9,436 nt of DNA from Prevotellaceae bacterium UBA1787 (GTDB taxonomy: Bacteria; Bacteroidota; Bacteroidia; Bacteroidales; Bacteroidaceae): positions 5,940-15,375 of the forward strand of contig DCGD01000141.1 in the NCBI GenBank assembly GCA_002315195.1, read 5' to 3'. Positions within the stretch are counted from its first letter, which is position 1; the number at the start of each line of letters is the position of its first letter. Below, piece by piece: positions 6,142-9,436 of this stretch. The position numbers and the translations under genes are program-made. The notes below the pieces were generated by a model that saw only the letters and a list, made by a program, of their open reading frames with translations, did not search any database and had not been told where the DNA came from.

Positions 6142-7044
6142 ATGCGAATTATAGATACCATCGCTAATATCTCCTTGCACCACATTTCATGTGTCAAGAT
6201 TCAAACCAAGCACTTACGGACGTGGATTCCGCTATTGTTTGCACTTGTATGCCTTACCGCCTGCAAGAAAACGGCAACGGAAGAGAAAAACAACCTCATT
6301 GGCGTTAGCATAGAGCCATTGCGCTATTTCACGGAAAAAATAGCGGGCGGTGGTTTCAAGGTGGCGTCTATGGTACCAAGCGGCTACAGCCCTGAGAACT
6401 ACGACCCTTCACCAAGCCAGTTAATGAAAATGGCCGACTGCCAAGTCTTCTTCAAAGTTGGGAACCTGGGTTTTGAAAACACATGGTTCCAAAAAGTCAC
6501 GAAGAATTATCCCGACTGCCGTTGCTTCAGTCTTTCGGATGCCATAGTATCACAACCCGACGATCCACACACATGGACCTCTCCACGCAACGCAAGAAAA
6601 TTCTGCCTGTTTATCTGCAATGAACTCAGCAAGATAGATAGCGTTCATGCTTCTGTTTTTCGTCAAAACACCGAAACGCTCCTGCACCACATCGATTCCG
6701 TCGATGCCCAAATACGAATGATTCTTGACAGCGTCGCCAACCGAACTTTTGTCATAGCGCACCCGGCATTAAGTTATTTCGCCCAAGAATATGGGTTGAA
6801 GCAATTGAGCATGGAAACGGAAGGAAAAGAGACCAGTGTCCAGGATATGCAGCAATTGGTGCTTCAATGCCATGAAGACAAAGTCCAGGTCATTCTTGTA
6901 CAGAAAGAGTTTAACAAGGCGGCTGCCGAAGCGCTGGCAAAGGAAATCCACGCCCAAACGATGGAAATCAATCCCCTGAACTATGAATGGGACATCGAAA
7001 TGACAAACATAGCCAAAGCCATCCGTGACGGCGGCAAAAAGTAG
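6142..7044 (+). CDS. Metal ABC transporter substrate-binding lipoprotein (ZnuA/TroA-like, cluster A-I)
   Basis: This 300-residue protein is a ZnuA/TroA-type solute-binding protein (PF01297) that should capture zinc or manganese outside the inner membrane. A lipobox LTAC places the lipidated cysteine at residue 41, followed by a polar linker. Family landmarks are VPSGYSPENYDPSP (78-91), DDPHTW (140-145) with H143, and AHPALSYFAQEYGL (206-219) with H207. The usual first histidine (DPHxYEP) is replaced by E85, and the LDPL aspartate near the end reads N277 in INPLNYEWD. D284 or E282 may substitute. There is no His-rich loop. The start is uncertain: ATG 6142 leaves an unusually long stretch (about 28 residues) before the hydrophobic core, and a TTG at 6175 would give a more normal signal peptide. 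The ATPase follows after 8 nt, so the two are surely co-transcribed. Confidence 0.88.
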   Translation: MRIIDTIANISLHHISCVKIQTKHLRTWIPLLFALVCLTACKKTATEEKNNLIGVSIEPLRYFTEKIAGGGFKVASMVPSGYSPENYDPSPSQLMKMADCQVFFKVGNLGFENTWFQKVTKNYPDCRCFSLSDAIVSQPDDPHTWTSPRNARKFCLFICNELSKIDSVHASVFRQNTETLLHHIDSVDAQIRMILDSVANRTFVIAHPALSYFAQEYGLKQLSMETEGKETSVQDMQQLVLQCHEDKVQVILVQKEFNKAAAEALAKEIHAQTMEINPLNYEWDIEMTNIAKAIRDGGKK

Positions 7045-7052
7045 GGACCAGC

Positions 7053-7805
7053 ATGGAGAAAATCATCGAATTGGAAAACATCAGTGCGGGATACGAAGGC
7101 AAAAGCATTCTCCACGACGTGTCGTTCAGCATTTTCAGGAACGATTTTCTAGGCATTGTCGGACCCAATGGAGGTGGGAAGACCACTTTAATTCAAATTG
7201 TCCTCGGTTTGCTGAAACCCTTGAAGGGCAGGGTGCATTATTACAGAGAAAACACGGAAACCGCTTCCCTGCACATAGGCTATCTTCCCCAATACAATAC
7301 GTTTGACCGCAAATTTCCCATTTCGGTGCGCGAAGTCGTACTTTCCGGACTTCACAGCCGCAAAAAAATTTTTCATGCTTTCAGCAAAAAAGACAAGCTG
7401 CAGGCGGACGAGATTTTGGAAACAATGGGTCTTTTGGATATGGCCAATAAATCCATCGGTGAACTCAGCGGTGGTCAGCGACAGCGCATACTCATAGGAC
7501 GTGCGCTCATCTGCCGACCGGAAATGCTCGTGCTTGATGAGCCTAACACCTATATCGACCAACACAACCAAGAAGTGCTCTACGAAATCCTGAACGACAT
7601 CAACCGCAATTGCGCCATCGTCCTTGTCAGCCACGATGTCGGCACCATACTTCAGAATGTGAAGAACATCGTGTGCGTGAACAACACCACTCACTACCAT
7701 GCCGCCTCGGAGATGGACGAACATCTTTTGGAAAGCGTGTTCGGATGCCCGTTTGAAATCATCGCACATGGACATTTCCCCCACCGCGTCTTGGGAAACC
7801 ATTGA
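7053..7805 (+). CDS. Metal ABC transporter ATP-binding protein (ZnuC-like)
   Basis: This 250-residue cytoplasmic ATPase belongs to the ZnuC/MntB-type group and should drive the importer fed by the upstream lipoprotein. All core motifs are intact: Walker A GPNGGGKT (37-44), Q-loop Q80 in GYLPQ, signature LSGGQRQR (138-145), Walker B LVLDEP (159-164) with D162 and E163, D-loop region NTYID (165-169) and switch histidine H194 in VSHD. The C-terminal tail is short, with several histidines (H214, H216, H239, H241, H244), possibly incidental. It starts 8 nt after the lipoprotein stop and ends 7 nt before an EamA transporter. The expected ABC-3 (ZnuB-like) permease is missing at that place, so the transporter needs a permease from elsewhere or is incomplete. 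Which metal it moves cannot be decided here. Confidence 0.93.
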   Translation: MEKIIELENISAGYEGKSILHDVSFSIFRNDFLGIVGPNGGGKTTLIQIVLGLLKPLKGRVHYYRENTETASLHIGYLPQYNTFDRKFPISVREVVLSGLHSRKKIFHAFSKKDKLQADEILETMGLLDMANKSIGELSGGQRQRILIGRALICRPEMLVLDEPNTYIDQHNQEVLYEILNDINRNCAIVLVSHDVGTILQNVKNIVCVNNTTHYHAASEMDEHLLESVFGCPFEIIAHGHFPHRVLGNH

Positions 7806-7812
7806 TTGACTT

Positions 7813-8694
7813 ATGCAATACAAGAACAAAGGATACCTTTACGCTACGATAGCGTCCGTCTGCTACGGACTGAACCCGCTCTTCGCCTTACCGCTTTACA
7901 GTGAGGGGCTCGACACTTTTTCCATTTTGTTCTATCGTTACGCATTGGCATTGATAGGGCTGGCACTGCTCATGAAATTGCGCCGCGAACATTTCGGAAT
8001 ATCAGGCAAGGAACTTTGGCTCACCGTGCTGATGGCGTTGTTCTTCGCCATTTCTTCATATACCCTCTTCCTCAGTTTCAAATACATCGATGCCGGCATA
8101 GCCTCTACCATTCTTTTCACATACCCCATCTTCGTGGCGGTAATCCAGTGGATGTTTTTCAAGGAAAAAATAGGTTGGACCGTCATTCTCAGCATCGCGC
8201 TTGCCTTCATCGGAGTGAGCCTGCTGTATCGTGGCGAAGGAGGGGCGACGCTTGACAAGTGGGGTGTCGTACTCGTTGTGGTTTCAGCCATTACCGATGC
8301 TTTCTACCTCATTGGCGTCAACCGAAGTGTATTGAAACACATGAGCGGCATCAAACTCTCGTTCTATGTGGCCTTGATAAGCGTGTTCTTTTTCCTCATT
8401 CTCCTCAATGGAGGCCGGGACTTGCAGCCGCTGTCCACCCCCGCGCTGGTCATCAATGCCGTAGGTCTCTCCATATTCCCCACCCTCGTCTCCATTGCCG
8501 TCATCACGCAGGCCATTCACATCATAGGCAGCACTCCCGTTTCCATCTTTGGTGCATTGGAAGCCCTCACCGCCCTTTTGGTCAGTGTTTTCGTGTTTGA
8601 TGGAAGTCTGACATGGCCGAACATGATAGGCATCGCACTGATTTTGTTTTCCGTCATCTCGGTTGTCCTGCATAAGGATTCCGCACAAGCCTGA
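7813..8694 (+). CDS. EamA/DMT-family transporter
   Basis: This 293-residue inner-membrane protein is a drug/metabolite-transporter superfamily member with two EamA repeats (about 7-138 and 150-285), giving the usual ten membrane segments. Typical features are YIDAGIASTILFTYPIF (91-107) in the first repeat, FFKEKI (115-120) at its last loop, and the matching TPVSIFGALEALTALL (241-256) in the second repeat. Length is normal and both repeats are complete. Family members export amino acids, nucleotides or other small metabolites; the substrate cannot be predicted. It begins 7 nt after the ATPase stop and occupies the place where a ZnuB permease would be expected, but it is unrelated to ABC permeases. 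The next gene, a MATE exporter, starts 23 nt downstream, so it is very likely in the same transcript. Confidence 0.92.
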   Translation: MQYKNKGYLYATIASVCYGLNPLFALPLYSEGLDTFSILFYRYALALIGLALLMKLRREHFGISGKELWLTVLMALFFAISSYTLFLSFKYIDAGIASTILFTYPIFVAVIQWMFFKEKIGWTVILSIALAFIGVSLLYRGEGGATLDKWGVVLVVVSAITDAFYLIGVNRSVLKHMSGIKLSFYVALISVFFFLILLNGGRDLQPLSTPALVINAVGLSIFPTLVSIAVITQAIHIIGSTPVSIFGALEALTALLVSVFVFDGSLTWPNMIGIALILFSVISVVLHKDSAQA

Positions 8695-8717
8695 ACAATA
8701 AAGCCTTCCATTGCACC

Positions 8718-9436
8718 ATGTTGGATCCGCACCAATCACAACAGCACAAGTTCCGCATGATGACCACCGAACCGGTCGGAAAACTGGTTGACCGGCTGGC
8801 TGTCCCCACGGTTGTCTGTATGCTTATCACGGCGTTCTACAACATTGTCGACACATTCTTCATCGGCATGCTTGGTCCCAGCGCCACGGGAGCAGTAGGG
8901 GTCACCTACGCTTTCATGATGGTGTTGCAAGCCATAGGATTCGGTTTTGGACATGGTTCGGGCAACTATATTTCGCAAAAACTCGGTGCACGGGATGTCA
9001 AGGCTGCAGCAACCATGGCCGCCGTCGGAGCGGTTTCTTCCTTTTCCGCGGGCTTTGTCATCATGGTGTTGGGATTGTGTTTCATGGACAGTCTCATTAC
9101 GCTTCTCGGTTCCACCGCCACCATACATCCCTACGCCGCGCAGTACATTTTCTACGTACTGCTCGGCGCTCCCTTTTTCGCTTGCTCCCTTACCCTCAAC
9201 AACCAACTCCGCCTGCAAGGCAATGCGCGACAGGCCTTGTCCGGCATAGCTTTCGGTGCCATACTTAATTGCGTACTCGACCCCTTGTTCATCTTCGGAT
9301 TGCAGATGGGGGTCGGTGGAGCGGGACTTTCCACTTTTATCAGCCAGGTCACCAGCTTAATAATCTTGATCATCGTTGGCGGGCGCAGCGATGCGGTGAA
9401 TCTGCGTTTACGCCATTTTCACCCTTCACGCAAACT
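8718..9436 (+). CDS. MATE-family efflux transporter, N-terminal part (runs off the window)
   Basis: The frame from the ATG at 8718 stays open to the window edge, giving 239 residues of a protein that in this family is normally about 440-460 long. It is a MatE-family (multidrug and toxin extrusion) exporter, using a sodium or proton gradient. First-helix features are PTVVCMLITAFYNIVDTFFI (30-49), with D45 in the conserved membrane segment, then GAVGVTYAF (58-66). The matching later segment ILNCVLDPLFIFGL (182-195) with N184 and D188 is strongly conserved in MATE proteins, followed by GVGGAGLST (198-206). Six membrane segments are seen, so the second half of the internal repeat lies beyond the edge. 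The start 23 nt after the EamA stop, following a TTCCATTGCACC leader, has no strong ribosome site. A later ATG pair (codons 14-15) is an alternative start. Substrates may be drugs, cationic compounds or metabolites; nothing here decides. Confidence 0.93.
   Translation, partial: MLDPHQSQQHKFRMMTTEPVGKLVDRLAVPTVVCMLITAFYNIVDTFFIGMLGPSATGAVGVTYAFMMVLQAIGFGFGHGSGNYISQKLGARDVKAAATMAAVGAVSSFSAGFVIMVLGLCFMDSLITLLGSTATIHPYAAQYIFYVLLGAPFFACSLTLNNQLRLQGNARQALSGIAFGAILNCVLDPLFIFGLQMGVGGAGLSTFISQVTSLIILIIVGGRSDAVNLRLRHFHPSRK

Noticed and set aside
8736..9218. Minus-strand open frame of 160 residues at the right end
   Set aside because: It is antisense to the unmistakable MATE coding frame, is rich in low-complexity His/Gly/Asp runs and has no domain.

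Overview
The window looks like a chromosomal segment from a Bacteroidota bacterium, most likely order Bacteroidales (Bacteroides, Prevotella or a relative). Three things suggest this. Translation starts sit behind A-rich leaders without strong Shine-Dalgarno sequences. The promoter-like sites match the Bacteroidetes -7 consensus TAnnTTTG. One gene is a HAD/hot-dog fusion that is characteristic of Bacteroidales menaquinone synthesis. No rRNA, tRNA, CRISPR array or insertion sequence was seen.

Layout. Bases 1-730 hold no convincing gene; they contain a GC-rich block (about 125-345) of unknown origin and several short inverted repeats. A bidirectional-looking terminator hairpin (729-756) closes a minus-strand two-gene operon: a Tat-exported Gfo/Idh/MocA oxidoreductase (2951 down to 1518), then a DUF1080 / 3-keto-disaccharide hydrolase (1499 down to 780). 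The 368-bp divergent region 2952-3319 carries tandem minus-strand -7 boxes overlapped by a perfect 8-bp dyad, a good candidate operator. To the right, on the plus strand, is the HAD-hot-dog fusion (3320-4555), whose C-terminal half resembles 1,4-dihydroxy-2-naphthoyl-CoA thioesterase.

After a 166-bp gap with a perfect -7 box (4697-4704), a tightly packed plus-strand run begins. It comprises a polytopic membrane protein of unknown function (4722-5648), a YqaA/DedA-like membrane protein overlapping it by 13 nt (5636-6085), a metal-type ABC substrate-binding lipoprotein (6142-7044), its ATPase (7053-7805), an EamA/DMT transporter (7813-8694), and the N-terminal 239 residues of a MATE efflux protein that runs off the right edge (8718 onward).

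How the genes may work together (inference). The minus-strand pair fits a periplasmic route in which a sugar or glycoside is oxidised at C3 and the keto-glycoside is then cleaved. The fusion protein would serve menaquinone synthesis. The right-hand run is a membrane and transport cluster with an ABC importer lacking its permease: solute-binding protein and ATPase are present, but the next genes are unrelated DMT and MATE transporters.

I found no clear new defence or mobile system. The most interesting points are the permease-less ABC pair with non-canonical metal ligands, the oxidoreductase/DUF1080 operon with its putative operator, the HAD motif IV change in the fusion protein, and the unexplained GC-rich block at the left.
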